Source: Tretioscincus oriximinensis
Lineage: Eukaryota; Chordata; Lepidosauria; Squamata; Gymnophthalmidae
Direction of reading: 5' to 3'
DNA: 64,000 bases
NCBI GenBank assembly: GCA_022410635.1
Contig: JAJVDF010000016.1
Location: forward strand, 3,050,889-3,114,888
In this document: positions 10,677-22,770 of the stretch, piece by piece
How positions within the stretch are numbered: the first letter of the stretch is position 1
How the letters are laid out: each line of letters opens with the position of its first letter
Notes under the pieces: generated by a model
What the model was told of the DNA's origin: nothing
The model's database searches: none
The model's input: the letters and a program-made list of their open reading frames with translations, nothing else
Translations under genes and position numbers: made by a program

Positions 10677-12299
10677 TGTTTTCCATTATTTTTTAAAATG
10701 AAATATGGTAAGTGTGTCTTCAATTATGGGTCCATAATATAGTGTTGCCATATTTGGCAAGTCAAATCCTGAGAGTGTCCCCTACCCACCTAGACTTCTC
10801 AGACCACACTGCTCCCCATCCAGGTCACATTTCTCCTGCACCCAGGCCATGCCCTTCCTCTAAACTGGCATGTTTTTTAAATAGCCTCCTAGATTACTCC
10901 CTTCATTCCCCACTCCATCCCCCCCATCCTGTCCCTCTTGGCTCTCTGCACTCCCTCTCCATCAGTTGTTTCCCTCCCAGGAGGCTTCTGGTAGCTGCAG
11001 CCATACCATACACCTCGTGATTCCCAAACCCACACAGTGTCAAGTAGCAGTGACTGTGCCGCTGACATGTTCCTGCACCTATCCTGAAGGAAAAAAACAA
11101 TCAACATCTACATTCTCTTCTCCTTGTCTAACCCAATTTTTAAAAGTTCAGACTTACTACTGGGAATTCACAATTTAATTCCTGAAACCCAGAAAAATGG
11201 CCCAGTCCAAAATATCTGGAAGCATCATTTTGGGAAGAGTAATAACCCAACATGCATGCATTAAATGCAAGATGATTGATATCAACCAATTTTATATGTT
11301 TTTTTAGAGATAAATATTCTGGTTACATATACAATTCCACATGTTGGTTTTAGATCGCCAGCAAACTGGTACTTACTGGGAAATGGCTAGACTACTTGAT
11401 TTTGGCAACAAGTCGTCTCTCCAGGTCAAAAGTGGCACCAAGTGCTAAGAGATAGATTGGTTCAGCCAGCATGCCAACCCTGGCATGCAGATCTTTGATA
11501 GGCTTTTGGAAACAACACTGGAAATAGGCCATTTCTGAACTTCCACGAAGTTCATGGCTGTCCACTTTTTTATCATGGCAATGGTAATTTGTTCTGATTT
11601 GCTAAGAAGGAAATCTGTAGAATTGCAGTCTGTCACTGTTTGTCATGATAAGCAGAATACACCTCAATTCTACTTTCTCTGAAGCAGAAAAGGAACTCAC
11701 CCCATGGGCAACAGCAGCAAAAAATAACCTGGATGGGCAAAAGTGGTTAAAGCTGATGAAGTCATCTAGGAAATGGAATATGAGTCGAATTTCCCATTTA
11801 CCATTTGTATGGAATTTTTGAACTTCTTTCCAACATAATGTCACTACTGGAAAGCTTAGATCCCACACTCATTAAGCTTGCATCTAACCATAGAAGGACT
11901 TACAGTGCTTTTAGTGCTGAAGACTTACCTGTGGTACTTCACTACTGTTTTTATGCATAGCCTTGTTTTTTCAGTTGCAGGAAATCCCAGCTTTCAGAAT
12001 CATACTTTCAGATTTGTGAAAATCTGGAGAAATACTGAAGCTGGAGAAGAAGGTTGCATTACCATTACACTACAGCTGCCTGTCCTTCATAGCTGGAAAT
12101 GTGATCTAGAATGTACACAGGATGTCTGATGGATTGAACCGTAGGAAAACAGGATTTATGAGTACAATATTTCCTAAACTATACCTAAACTGATAGGAGA
12201 GACGGAAGGAAAGCGAACACTGAAAAAGTATAGAAGTGTAAGCTGCCTACCTTGGGGCATTAAAAGGAGAGAAAAAATCATTGGTAAAAGGCAAAGACA
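10677..12299. other. No gene seen
   Basis: 10730-11000 is C/T-rich (many CCC and CTCC) and looks like old repeat or low-complexity DNA. The minus strand across 11345-11870 has partly readable frames, but they match no family I know and switch frame, so I do not call a pseudogene. Confidence 0.35.
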
Positions 12300-12700
12300 T
12301 GGCAGAGATAGTTATTGTAATAGTGCCACCAGATCTTCAAGTGTCTATATAGAGTCCAGGATCAGATTTTGCACTTGTTCCTTACAGGGCAACTCAACCC
12401 CATTAAGGATAGGGTGCCTCTCAACCTCATGAACCTCGGATGCTCCAGCACACATAACTCCATCTTGTCTGGATTCAGCTTCAATTTACTGACCCCTCAT
12501 CCATCTCATCCCTTTTTCCAGGCACTTGTCATACACTTCAACCACCTCTCCTGATTTAGATGGAGCAGAGAGAAAGAGCAAACCAGCTCAGGGGAACATG
12601 TTATTGTAGGGGAAGAAGCAGGATCCACATATACCACTATAACTATTGGTGATATTGGCAGCTCTTCTTTAAGACTTATAGTTTCCTTTGCCATTAGCTG
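12300..12700 (-). mobile_element. L2 LINE reverse-transcriptase fragment, antisense
   Basis: On the minus strand around 12440-12490 the reading KLKLNPDKMELCVLE matches the L2 RT block (N-x-LKLNPDKTEV). A little downstream, NGVELPCKEQVQNLILDS corresponds to the GVxLPVxxxVRNLGVILDS block. The decayed upstream part reaches about 12700. Stops and frameshifts show age. This helps establish that L2 machinery existed to mobilise the SINE tails seen elsewhere in the window. Confidence 0.75.
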
Positions 12701-12847
12701 CGCACCCCATTGTACAGTTTCAGTTGAACAGGTATAGTTAATTGCAGAATCAAATTTCCTTTCATGGAAAACCTTTTATCCCATAAAATACTGATCAAAA
12801 TCTGGACTTTACTGCTATGTTTTATAACATGCAAACTCTAAAACCTA

Positions 12848-12955
12848 GATTGTATCCAGACATTGCCTGCCTGTCTCACTATATTCTAAGATTACCATGT
12901 TTTGTTCTGGAATATTCTATATAGCAGAATAATTAGGCAATGTCTGGATGCAACC
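12848..12955. mobile_element. 108-bp MITE flanked by TA
   Basis: The terminal inverted repeats are 21 bp (left GATTGTATCCAGACATTGCC, right end the complement of GGTTGCATCCAGACATTGCC) with two mismatches. They are flanked by TA on both sides (12846-12847 and 12956-12957). There is no coding capacity. A similar end (TTAGGCTACATCCAGAC) is seen alone at about 30893. TA duplication points towards Tc1/mariner, but a TTA/TAA target is also possible. Confidence 0.65.
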
Positions 12956-14119
12956 TATTAAATATCCTGGCTTGAAAAATATTTCAAGGACATGCCATAT
13001 TCAACAATTCATGGCAAGCTGAGTGCTGACATGGGTGGAATTTCTGATCATGGCAGTAAGGATCTGACCAGATTCACTTCAGAACAAGGAAAATGATATC
13101 AAAAACTGCCCATTTTGGTCCCCCACCTGGCATTTCCAGATGGAATTCTTTCCTGAGTCACCTCCACAAATTCAGAGACAAATTCTTCCAAACAAAAGTC
13201 CAAATAATTTTTGGAACTGGGATAAGTTATGTGAATTTCAGTTGGGAGATTCAAAGTTTAGAGAATAGTAGGTGGTGGAAACATTTATGAACTTTACCCG
13301 CTGGTCACCTGTTGAGAGACACACATGTGGATCCAGCCTAAGAGACAATTTTAAAAAAAGTTTTTGCAATAGAAGAATATGGAGGAACCAGATAAACGAT
13401 AACTCTACAAGTGAAATGTTTATGAAAATTCTATTGAAATGCACCTCTACAACGTAGACTCCTATTTTAAAGTTATATAAGCACAATATGTTTGCATTTA
13501 GATCTGTAGCACATGATCTCAGACAATTTGTACTGCACCGTGTGCAATTTTTTCTCTTCCTTTTGCTAGCAGACAATAAAACTGTTGCTTTGCAGCTGGC
13601 CAGATCCAGCTGTCTCCTATAGTTACCAAAGTTTTATCAAAAACAACAGCTTCCATGTAGAGGACCTGGTAATACATGCTGTGTAAAATTGTCACCGCTG
13701 TGTTTTGGCACCCTTTATTTCTTTTCTATTTGCCCAAATAATAATAACAATAATAAAACACATCTGTTTATAGCACTCAAATAACTTGGCTTCTATTGGT
13801 GTTACCAAGGGTGTGGAGTGCATGGACTAAGTAATTTAGTCCCATTGGGAAACTGCATTTGCAACAATTTGGTAAGAGAGGTGAGGGGGTTAAAGTAATG
13901 AACCACTTTCTTGGCTTGGGTGCAAGGTGAAGAGAGTGTTGCATCTTCTTAGGATTTTACAGAGAAATATTTTATTTTCACTCAGATGGGAAGGAATGAA
14001 GGCTTTCCGGTTTGATTTCTATCTACTTAAGATTTTACAGAGATGTGTTTCTATGGGAGGGAATGGGAGAGAGAGGATCCACTTATTGATAAAACTCAAG
14101 TTCCTTCCAGTTTCCCCCC
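12956..14119. other. No gene seen
   Basis: Unique sequence. Nothing recognised. Confidence 0.4.
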
Positions 14120-14765
14120 ATTCATTTACATTACCTAAAAGGTTAACATAGAGCTGGCGAAAGGGGATGCACGAAGAACCAGGAAATCACTGCGATTTTG
14201 TAATTCTGGCTGGCTGGCATCCTTTTGCTCTCTCCATGCCCTGCTACTGAATGCCAGACACCCAGAGCTCCAGGAAGCTTTCCTTGGAAGGAGAGGTATT
14301 TCAGGCTGATGTTGAAAAACATCAGCAACCTCTCCTTCAACAATAAAGGAGCCTTTTCCCAGGTGGAACTGGGGTGGACAACAGAAGCTGCCTTACCGTA
14401 TATGGTAGACACATGAAGATGATNCTATTAACCCAGTAGGAGAACTGTCATAAGTATATGACATGCATATATGTATATGGTTAAATATTTTGGCTGTTAG
14501 CAAAAGCTGTTGATGTTTTGGAGGGAAAACCTCTGACTTTTGAATGTAATCAATGACTGAGCTGTATTTTGAGTGGGAAAAGCAGGAACCCAGTGATTGG
14601 TTGAAACACTGTATAAAGATAGCTGCTCTGGCAGTAGGCAGTCACTGCAGACCTGACTAAGAGCCACCTTAGAGCTGAATAAAACTACTTTCAGTGTTGA
14701 ATCACTTGTCTAACTGGTATTTTCGGTAGCAGGGTCTCACAAGAACCTTGTCTGGAAACAGCCTT
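14120..14765 (+). repeat. Unclassified interspersed repeat, copy A (split by an LTR)
   Basis: 14120-14445 plus 14742-14765 match 30323-30660 over their length: ATTTACATTAC at the start, GAAGAACCAGGAA, GGAAGGAGA, CAGCAACCTCT, GAAGCTGCCTT and GATGATNCTAT in order. Copy A is interrupted at 14446-14741 by a solo LTR, while copy B is uninterrupted. I do not recognise the family. It shows neither a tRNA head nor an obvious A-rich tail. Confidence 0.75.
14446..14741 (+). mobile_element. Solo LTR (296 bp) of an endogenous retrovirus-type element
   Basis: It begins TGTCATAAG and ends GGGTCTCACA (TG...CA). It is flanked by a perfect 5-bp duplication AGAAC (14441-14445 and 14742-14746). Inside are an inverted CCAAT box (GATTGG, about 14594), a TATA box TATAAA (14613-14618) and a polyadenylation signal AATAAA (14678-14683), in the normal U3-R-U5 order. 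No internal retroviral sequence adjoins it, so this is a recombination-derived solo LTR. The related repeat copy at 30640-30644 carries a single AAGAAC, the unoccupied site. Confidence 0.85.
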
Positions 14766-16195
14766 AATCAACTGGTGCAGTTAAAAAAAAGTGATAAATA
14801 ACAATTTGCACAGATCTGGGAACATCTACAGGGAGCAAAAATGTGCATCTGAGAGATCAAAGAGATACAGATCTTCATTCCTGACACATACTTTTAATCA
14901 AACTTCATTCCTGGGGGGAGACTGGTATTCAGGCCAGTTCAGAACCAGTTTTCTTGCTTTCAGTCCAGTTTTTTAGGACAAATACTTTTTTTTTCATCCA
15001 GAAGTTGATGGATTTCCTATACCAGAGGCTGTGGTATCAATAACCAACCTTGATTATTTTAAGAAAGGGTTAGTTAAATTAGTGAGGAAAGGTGTATCAA
15101 TGGCTACTAGGTACGGTTTGGAAGCATAAGCAGAACGTTGGAAGTAATGTTTTTGTTGCTTAAGAACGCGCAAGAGCAGTTTGTGGACCAACATACCAGA
15201 CAGGAACAGGATGCTGGACGAGACAAGTTGTGGCCTGTTTTAAAGGATCTTTGAGCCCAAGTGCAATATAGTTATAAGGCAATAGGAATAGTCAATCCAA
15301 GAAAAAGCTTCAGTGATTTCATTCGCAAATCTTCTCCTAATCAATTTTATAATCATGCCCATTAGGCATTCCCACAATGTCATTTCCCCTGAAAAGAGAG
15401 AAGCATTCCATTCCCTGAAAGAGTAATTTGAAATGTGTTTGAAATAAAGTTTAATGCCTGGTTAAAGGTTTGCTTTCATGTGCAGCTTATTATTTATTTC
15501 CACAAGATATAAAGACAGAATACGCTGTCTCATTATATGTAAGTGGGGGCAGGATCCAATCCTCATTATGGCTAATATCCTATTACTGTACTTTTGCCTT
15601 GTGTTTCAACATTTTAATAACTTGTCACTGAAAGAAATACCTTGAGTGAGTAATACATGCTCCTTGATTGACTATGGGGCTATAATTCAATCAAGAGTCT
15701 CTGCTGACATCATAAGCCAAAAAGGGTCAGCCTGGGGGGTTTATGAATGGCAGCAAACCTCTGTGATTGAATTACAACTTTGTTATTCAATCTGAGAACA
15801 CATTTTCTTATTTATAGCATAGAGTAAAATCTTATGAATTCTTTTTTCTCTTCTCTCTTCAGGTGAAAGTGATAAATCAAAATGGAGCAAAGCACCCATT
15901 TCTAATTTTCAGAATGTGGAAGCTCTTATACAGAAGAGAATGATTAACGNGGACATGACGTGAGGTTATTGGAGGTGTTGGGAGTGAGAGTGAGTAGAGC
16001 ATGAGGAAATTAAAAGGAATATTTCATTGAAAAGTAATTGGGGTTTATTACTTTCCTATAAATGCTGCTAGATCATTCCAGTAACGCAAAAACACAACCT
16101 TGTTTGAGATGCAGCTTTGACGCTTAAGGTCTTGCTCTTCTTTCTGTTATGTCCAATTAATATAATATTTAAAATATTCCAAAGAATATCGAAAT

Positions 16196-16258
16196 AATGC
16201 TGGATGAAGCAGAAAAGACCATTTAATCTAGCATTCTGCTTCTAGAAGTGGCCACCTA
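16196..16258 (-). mobile_element. Decayed CR1/L3-type 3' fragment
   Basis: AATGCTGGATGAAGCAGAAA followed by TCTAGCATTCTGCTTCTAGA resembles the antisense 3' end of CR1/L3 elements (ATACTGGATCAGGCCA...AGTCCAGCATTCTG) but is heavily diverged, so the call is tentative. Confidence 0.45.
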
Positions 16259-17185
16259 ATCTCATCTTTATTACTGTAATGACTTGAATATTTTGAACAC
16301 CAACTTCAGCCAGATGTTTCAAAGCTTCTGGAGACCACCACATTGCCACAGATTGGCTAGCAATATTTGATGAACACTCAATTGCATAATCAACTGCATA
16401 CAAAAAATCAATTGTATGTCAAAATAACTCCCCAATCTATTTCATAAGGAATTTGAAAAAAAAAACACGCCCTGGTATATTAATTTTAACTTAAGAGGAG
16501 CTTTGTCTCTTAAAAATGTTTTCTTAAGAATTTATCCACTGAATGAGATTAAAATCTGATGTACATATGTTGCAGATGGCAAAAATCTGGAGATAATGAG
16601 CTAGAATAAAATTTCAGACAGGAAATATATGCTAAAAAGAAAGAAAAAAGAAAGACTTTAATTTATATATTATGTAAGATTTCTAACTTCTTGTGCTCTG
16701 CTAGCAAGAATAGTTTTATGCTGGGTATAGGCTTCTGTTCAGTAACGGGAGTGCCCTTTCTTATGTTTACCATATGAAAATCGTTCAGAATTCCTGTTCC
16801 TTTAATAGTTGTATAGAAGGAGGAAGGTCAGCAGGTATTGTCTACCCATTTACTGAACATCAAATTCAGCAATCATAGCATGACATACTACTATGGTCCT
16901 ACTGAAGTTCACCTTGATGTCATGAACATATCCATGAACAGCCAAAGAAGTAGCAGCTCAAACCAGCAAAATTCCCAATGGACCCAGGAGACCACAGGGT
17001 TGACAATCCCCCAAACACAAACATTCCAGAATAGTTGAAACTTAGCAAGCTCAGCAAAGGCAGAAATACATCTCACTGGAATAAACTGGAGGAAGGGACT
17101 ACACCCTAGTGGGAAAGTATGAAAAAAGCACACTAGTCAAGTCCTATCGTGGAAAGGAACTTGAAGGATCTTCCTACTTTTTTAA

Positions 17186-17470
17186 ATAGTAATGTTAGGT
17201 TTGTTTAATTTGTCTAAACATGACCTGGTCATTTATTGGCCTCCTAGCATAGGCTATGCTATGTCCAGTGGATTTTTTTACCAGAGGATAATATAATTGT
17301 GGAGTAGAGAGGTCCAGAGCAGACCACATGGTGCTTTAGCCTGTCCTAAGTGTAAATATATAAAGGCCCTTAGGTGTAGATGAACGCTTTGTTGCTTAAT
17401 CTGACTTTTACTTTGTTCAGTAAAATAGTATTACTGTTCTTGTGCAGTTAGAAGTCTCCATCATCTCCTT
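17186..17470 (+). mobile_element. Possible LTR (low confidence)
   Basis: A promoter-like TATATAAAGG (about 17356) is followed about 70 bases downstream by a T-rich stretch with AGTAAAATAG and then TTCTTGTGCAGTTAGAAG, an arrangement like an LTR U3-R-U5. I could not find matching TG...CA ends with a target duplication, so this may be coincidence. Confidence 0.25.
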
Positions 17471-18569
17471 CCTTTTCACCCATGTTCATATAATAAGCNT
17501 AAAGTGAATGCTTTTCTCCATCTAGGCTCATGAACTGAGGTTTGCATTCATGTTATTTATTGATTAAACTTTATTGATTAAAACACAATATTTAAATGGA
17601 AAATCAGATAAGATTAATATGCATTACTGGGCAAAAAAGAAAAGGTAAAAGACTTCTCTTCTAAAAGTCCCCAAACTTCATAGTCTCTCTCCTGCTGATT
17701 TTTCCTTCCAGCTCTATGGCTGCAGATGCACTATGCTTTAAAAAGGAAGCGAATGTGAAGTGGCAGAATGCTGGCTGCACTGAAATCCAAATCCAGGGTG
17801 CTCTCATCTCTGTCGATCCGCAAAACCTCCTTATGTGCCGGAAATGGATTTGGGTCTGTAACGCAAATTGGGCGCAGTTCCTTGCAATTAGTCTTTACAA
17901 CACTCTGACTACAGAACTCTCTGGCTCAGCCTCTGTTGAACTGCAGCTTGATCTACCCTCTTCTTCTCCAGCCAGCTTCTCCAGCTACATTTTTCCCTCG
18001 TGGGGATCCCTGCCTTACCAGTACCCTTCTCCTTCTTTGTGGGAATCCCTGTGTTACTAGCGAGGTGCTGCCTGGAGGAGAAGAAGAGGAGGNGGCAGCA
18101 GGACAGGCTTGGGTGCCAGAAAGGCAAGGATCCCCGGGAGGAGGAGAAGGGTGAGCTCCTTAGTTCATGCAGGGCAGATGAGGTGAGCAGTGGCAGAAAG
18201 GGTGTGTTAACATTTAAAATGTGCCAAACCGAAGATTGAACACGGAGGCTGGATCTACCTCTAATTCAAATGCCTGCAATCATTTTAACTTCCCATTTTA
18301 AGACATAGTGCATTTGCAGCCATATTCTATGATTCTACAAAAATGCATTACTGAGCCTGTGCAAATAAAATTATTATCTTATCTAACCCTATCCTTCCTA
18401 GGCATCAGAGTGTGAAAGTTCCATATTAACATTAATTCAATTTGTCATGTTTAANCAGTATACACCTCATAAAGGCATGTTTTGGGGCAAGTAAACTTTT
18501 AATGTGGTTGTTCTTTTGTCCAATGGATCGAAGTACCTACACCCAACATTGTTCTCTTTAACGCTGTTA

Positions 18570-18685
18570 GGTCCTGTTTGCACAGGTCTCAGTAATGCAT
18601 TTGAAGCGTCAGTTGCAACACACTTACTATGTTATAGACATGTTATAATACCTAAAATGCATTACTGAGCCTGTGCAACAGAATC
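18570..18685. mobile_element. MITE with TTA target duplication (Harbinger-like)
   Basis: The left end GGTCCTGTTTGCACAGGTCT then CAGTAATGCATTT matches, with one indel and a few mismatches, the complement of the right end (AAATGCATTACTGAGCC, CTGTGCAACAGAATC). TTA occurs on each side (18567-18569 and 18686-18688). A lone end of the same family lies at about 18340-18360 and another related one at about 57000-57020 (GCCTATGCAAACAGGGCC). The TTA duplication and GG-C-CTGTTTG termini recall PIF/Harbinger MITEs. Confidence 0.6.
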
Positions 18686-19544
18686 TTAGTAAGGTTTTGC
18701 TGTTTAGCCATTTGGACTTATGCAATTTTGAGATGCCAATTGTCAAGACATTGCTTTCTTATTAAAAGACAGTCTTTGACTGCAACTTGCTTTTGCAGCA
18801 TGGATTTACACAGTTTCTGNTGGGAATGAAAGCCTTTCCTCCCAGTGCTTTGTCCCATTAAACTGTTGTTAATCTCAGTTCTCTTCTTTGTGCCGTAAAG
18901 GAGATCGNAAGTGGTTACTTCAGGACCTGTGGGAGAGGCATTGGTGTTACAGCTGAGCTTATCAACAGCTTGGCTAGGTTCATGAATTCATGGAATTATT
19001 TAGCTCCCTGGAGAATGGCTGAAAAAGAGATCTTAATACCACAGTCTTGATAAGTTTCCAAATGCCTATATTTTTTCATTTCTACAAACTCAGCACTGGC
19101 TTATGTGAAAAAGAACACCTAAGGAAATTGCATTAGGGGTGCAATTGTTCAGAGTAATTGGCAGAATTTCATAGAACTGATATGCATGGTCTTCTCCTCC
19201 TCCTTCTCTTCATCTTCCCCTTCTCCTTCTTATGAGAAGTCACTGGCTTTTGTATCTATTTCACTCTGCAGGTACAGTCTTTAGTTTCAGAATAGGTTAA
19301 ACAAAATAACAATGTAGAATTTATGGAGTTAAAAATGCATTAAGAACAATACATGAAGGATCTCATCTTATTATCATGCCTCTGTTGTGCAACATATTGT
19401 TGCTCAAGATTTCCATAACCACATGGGTTCCATGCCACCACCAACTAAAGGAGATATAAAAATCTGTGAGAAAAGCAAGGAAACATAACTGTGAATGAGT
19501 AATAGATGATGGTGGCAGTGGAGGAGGTGCTGGTACTACAATAT

Positions 19545-19712
19545 CCCCCAAGCTATGGAATGATTTCTCTTCAAAGATGCTTCAAGCATCACTTCATATA
19601 TTTGGGCAGTTGGTGAAGAGAGAAGCTTCTCTAGACTTGGAAATGCCTTCCCTTCAAACATACGTCAGGCATCATTACTTCATTTATTAAAAACTAGATT
19701 ACTGAGAGGCCT
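19545..19712 (+). mobile_element. L2-like LINE C-terminal/3' fragment (weak)
   Basis: CTATGGAATGATTTCTCTTC...CTTCAAGCATC and then GGAAATGCCTTCCCTTCAAA...CAGGCATCA...AAAACTAGA follow the order of the L2 end region that encodes LWNALP-type residues (a trp-asn pair, then pro, then a block before the stop). It is strongly diverged. Confidence 0.4.
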
Positions 19713-19840
19713 TGATCCAGTATGGATCACAGAGATGTGCAGAAGACACATCTTCATGTCCAGACTACCACACCATATCCACATTAGAAGATGCTTTTTA
19801 AAGAGCTGTTACTACTGCTGAAATGTCTAGGCAGCACACT

Positions 19841-19841
<1 letters not shown>

Positions 19842-19875
<34 letters not shown>
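19842..19875 (+). repeat. (TTG)n microsatellite
   Basis: About eleven perfect TTG units. Confidence 0.97.
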
Positions 19876-21002
19876 GATATCACTTCATTGCACAATAATT
19901 AGGTACTATCTAGATAGGACCATGGTATCTATTCTGTAAACAAGGTTTGGATTTCAGTCTAAATTAGAAGGTTTTCACACAGTGTCCCTTTTTGTGTGTC
20001 ACTGAATCTCAGATATTTGCAATAAGAAGAATTATTATTTTAGGGAAAAACATATCACTTAATAATGCTATCTGTTAACAGTGGAGAAAGTCTGGCTTTG
20101 ACCACTAATTGATACATTTCTACTGAGCTTGGCACCCCTTTTTTAGAGTTTTGTTTGTTTGCTGTTTGGAACTATATACTTTTGCCAACAGACATAGGTT
20201 AGGCTCCCNTGCCACTACAAATGGCTTCCCTTCTTTTAGTGTTCTGGCTCATGAACAGTTGCTACTACATTTCATGGCCCTCACACTCCCCCTTGTTGGT
20301 GAGAGCCTGACCTAATATCAGATGACAATGATCAAAATCTGGAGCAGCACGAAACACTACCAAATTGCAAATTTCACAGTTTGTTATGCTGTGCTGCATT
20401 TTGTAAGAGGTCAACAAATTCTACAACTTTCACACATGTGCCTTAGGTGAAATCACACCTTTCTGTGGNGAAAGCCACGTAACATGGTGGATTGACAGCT
20501 TTATTCACACAGAAAACCACAAAATGCTATGAATAATTCAGAGAGGCAGAGAGTGCCCACACCTGGCATTGCATCAAAACCATATTTCCCCACCACCACC
20601 GAAACCCTTGAATCCTGGNGTGTAATAGTGCTGGCAAAATCAGGGAATCCTGTAGTGGATGAGATAACTTTCATCATTTCATGCTCCTTAAAAAAAGAAA
20701 GAAAGAGAAATATGTAATGTCCTTATGCATTTAATTGCTTCTTTCAAAAAATGCCACGCACTCTCCTTACTTTCCATTCAATGTCCTTTCAGCCAAAGAA
20801 CTGTCTCCCCTTCTGAAGAAATTGACCAGCTTCTCTCTCTCGTTTCCTAAATNTCTGTCTTTGCTTACCCTGAGCTGTCCATCAAATACTGCGCCAATTT
20901 CTATGATGACAGCATTTCTTTAAAAAGAACAAAAATATTTCTATGTCAAAGAGTTTGCACGACGATGAGAACTTATATTTATATTCATTTGCCTTATTGA
21001 CG

Positions 21003-21260
21003 TTTCTTTCTTTATACTTCTTTAAACAAATACAAGGCCTATACCAAAAAGTCTCAGGGCAGCTAATAACAATAAAAACAAAGTACAAGGAGATAACTGT
21101 CCTGAAACCGGGTAGAGGAGGCTGTTTCTTCAGCCAAAGCCAATGAGAAAACCCTACCACAGGTTCCCACCCACTTTGCTGTTAAGAGTGGTGGCACAAT
21201 CAGGAAGGCCTTCCCTGCAGATTTTACGACATAGGAATTGATCAGCAGCTAGCTAAGAAA
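21003..21260 (-). repeat. Interspersed repeat family (CTCAGGGC type), copy 1
   Basis: ATACCAAAAAGTCTCAGGGC AGCTAATAACAATAAAAAC corresponds to ATACCCATAGGTCTCAGGGC ACTTAACAATAAAACC at about 43785 and to ATACAAAGGTTTCAGGGCTG CCAACAATTAAAAC at about 40336. All three then hold a CCAGG(C/T) or CCAAAGCCA block. In reptiles such sequences are usually antisense LINE 3' regions ending in (TTTA)n. The exact clade (L2 or CR1) is not settled here. Confidence 0.55.
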
Positions 21261-21609
21261 CCCCTTCTTCCCTCAGCTACTTTGGGTTTTATAGTAAAAG
21301 CAATAAAAATATTAATAACTTCTTAGTAGTAACAGTATATATATTTTGCCTAAATGTGGTCCTGCTTGGAAGGGTAGATTAAATTACAACTGGGAATGTT
21401 CAAGAGATTGCTTTTAACTGGATACCAGTTGCAACATATTCCAATATTATTTTTACACTGGAGAGTACTGGAGAGTACAGGACCCACCCTTGAAAAATAC
21501 AAATTTTATTGCGATAGACATATATTATCTATGCTTTCATCATAACTCTTCTTTATCTCAGTGCCATTTATTAATGTGTTTTTATTTATTTATTTTCATT
21601 TTCTTGANT

Positions 21610-21664
21610 TTTTTGTTACCTGTCCTGGGACTAATAGTGAAAGGTAGGATACAAATAAATAAAT
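21610..21664 (+). mobile_element. L2-type 3' tail remnant
   Basis: CCTGTCCTGGGACTAATAGT leads to GGATACAAATAAATAAATAA, the GGGGTATAAATAAATAAA-type ending seen on L2-mobilised repeats. Only the tail is visible. Confidence 0.45.
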
Positions 21665-22770
21665 AAAATGTAACTTGTTATTTCAGCCTGAGTTTTGTGA
21701 TTAACATCATTCTTCCACACTTGGTTGAGATTTGGGTTTGATCATTGTATTAATAGTTCTTGCTATCTGTATACTGTAGTTTTAAAATTGTTATTTATAG
21801 ATTTTGATTTTTATATATCTGAAAAAAAGAAGCTGAATATAATGATCCACCAAACTTATTTTTAAATTTCCGACTTTCAGAATCATGCTCTCTTAATTTC
21901 NTTTTAGGACTCATTTCATTGCATTACAGGTGGAACACTTCTCAATAGTTTTCCTTTATGGCCTGCCAGTGGACTTTTGTATGGAGGGCTTATTAGAGTC
22001 TTTTCTGTTTCTTTTCTTTTTTCAGAGCAGTTTTATTGCTACTTTCACACATTTTCTTTGTTAAAGTCTAGTTGAGAGGCCAGTTTCAGAAGCTTGTAAA
22101 CAGAAGGTGTAGCAATTTGTTTGGCAGTCATACTATATGGCCTCCTTGGTGAAAACCACTGGGTTTCATGGGTGGCTTCTCCACTGGAACCTTCTCCATT
22201 TTGTAAAAACACCAAACACCAAGACAGCTGCACTGTTTCCACCAACAATAAACTCTTTGAGTGACGTCTGAGGACCATGGGAGTTTTCTGAAACATATTA
22301 AAAGGGCTAAGGAGAAAAAAAACAATGACATATATACCTGCTATACTTAGTTTTCTGGACATAATTTTATATCAGCTTATTTTATTGATATTTTGTTGTA
22401 AAAATAAGACCATGATAATATAAAACATAGACAACATAGAGCAGTGCGGTAGGGGCTTAAGTTAAGAGTGATTTGGTTGAAATGCATGGGGACTAAAAGT
22501 TTATTGCTTTGTATAATTATTGTATATGATGAAAGCCATGGTAGATAGCTTAATAGTTTTAATAGTGTGTTACATCAAAACCTTAATAAATAAATCATTT
22601 CTAAAAAATGAGTAACAAGCAATTTGAGAATTACTTTCTCTAATGTATGTTTTTATAAGCAGTGAGCTAAGATTTTGTGCTTCATACAATTTGTTTTGTA
22701 CTAGTGTGGAAGCCTAGAAATGCGGACTTGGATTTTATTGCATTGGCAGGGGGACACTTGTCCCCTTGGC
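21665..22770. other. No gene seen
   Basis: Unique AT-rich DNA. The end at about 22560-22600 (CTTAATAAATAAATC, then A-rich) could be the 3' terminus of an old retroposon. Confidence 0.35.

Larger units (their letters stand above)
14766..18569. other. Mostly unique sequence, no gene seen
   Basis: There is a faint CR1-like 3' end at about 15195-15240 (CAGGATGCTGGACGAGAC). 15640-15800 is a complex non-repetitive block with ATTGATT/ATTCAAT-type sites, a candidate conserved noncoding element. Two further pieces are listed separately (16196-16258 and 17186-17470). Frames at 17716-18240 carry an N and show no known domain. Confidence 0.4.
18690..20999. other. Mostly unique sequence, no gene seen
   Basis: Apart from an L2-like piece (19545-19712) and a TTG microsatellite (19842-19875), nothing is recognised. 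19195-19235 is a short CTTCT-rich stretch. Confidence 0.4.

Noticed and set aside
11345..11870. Possible processed pseudogene on the minus strand
   Set aside because: Readable stretches shift frame and match no protein family I can name.
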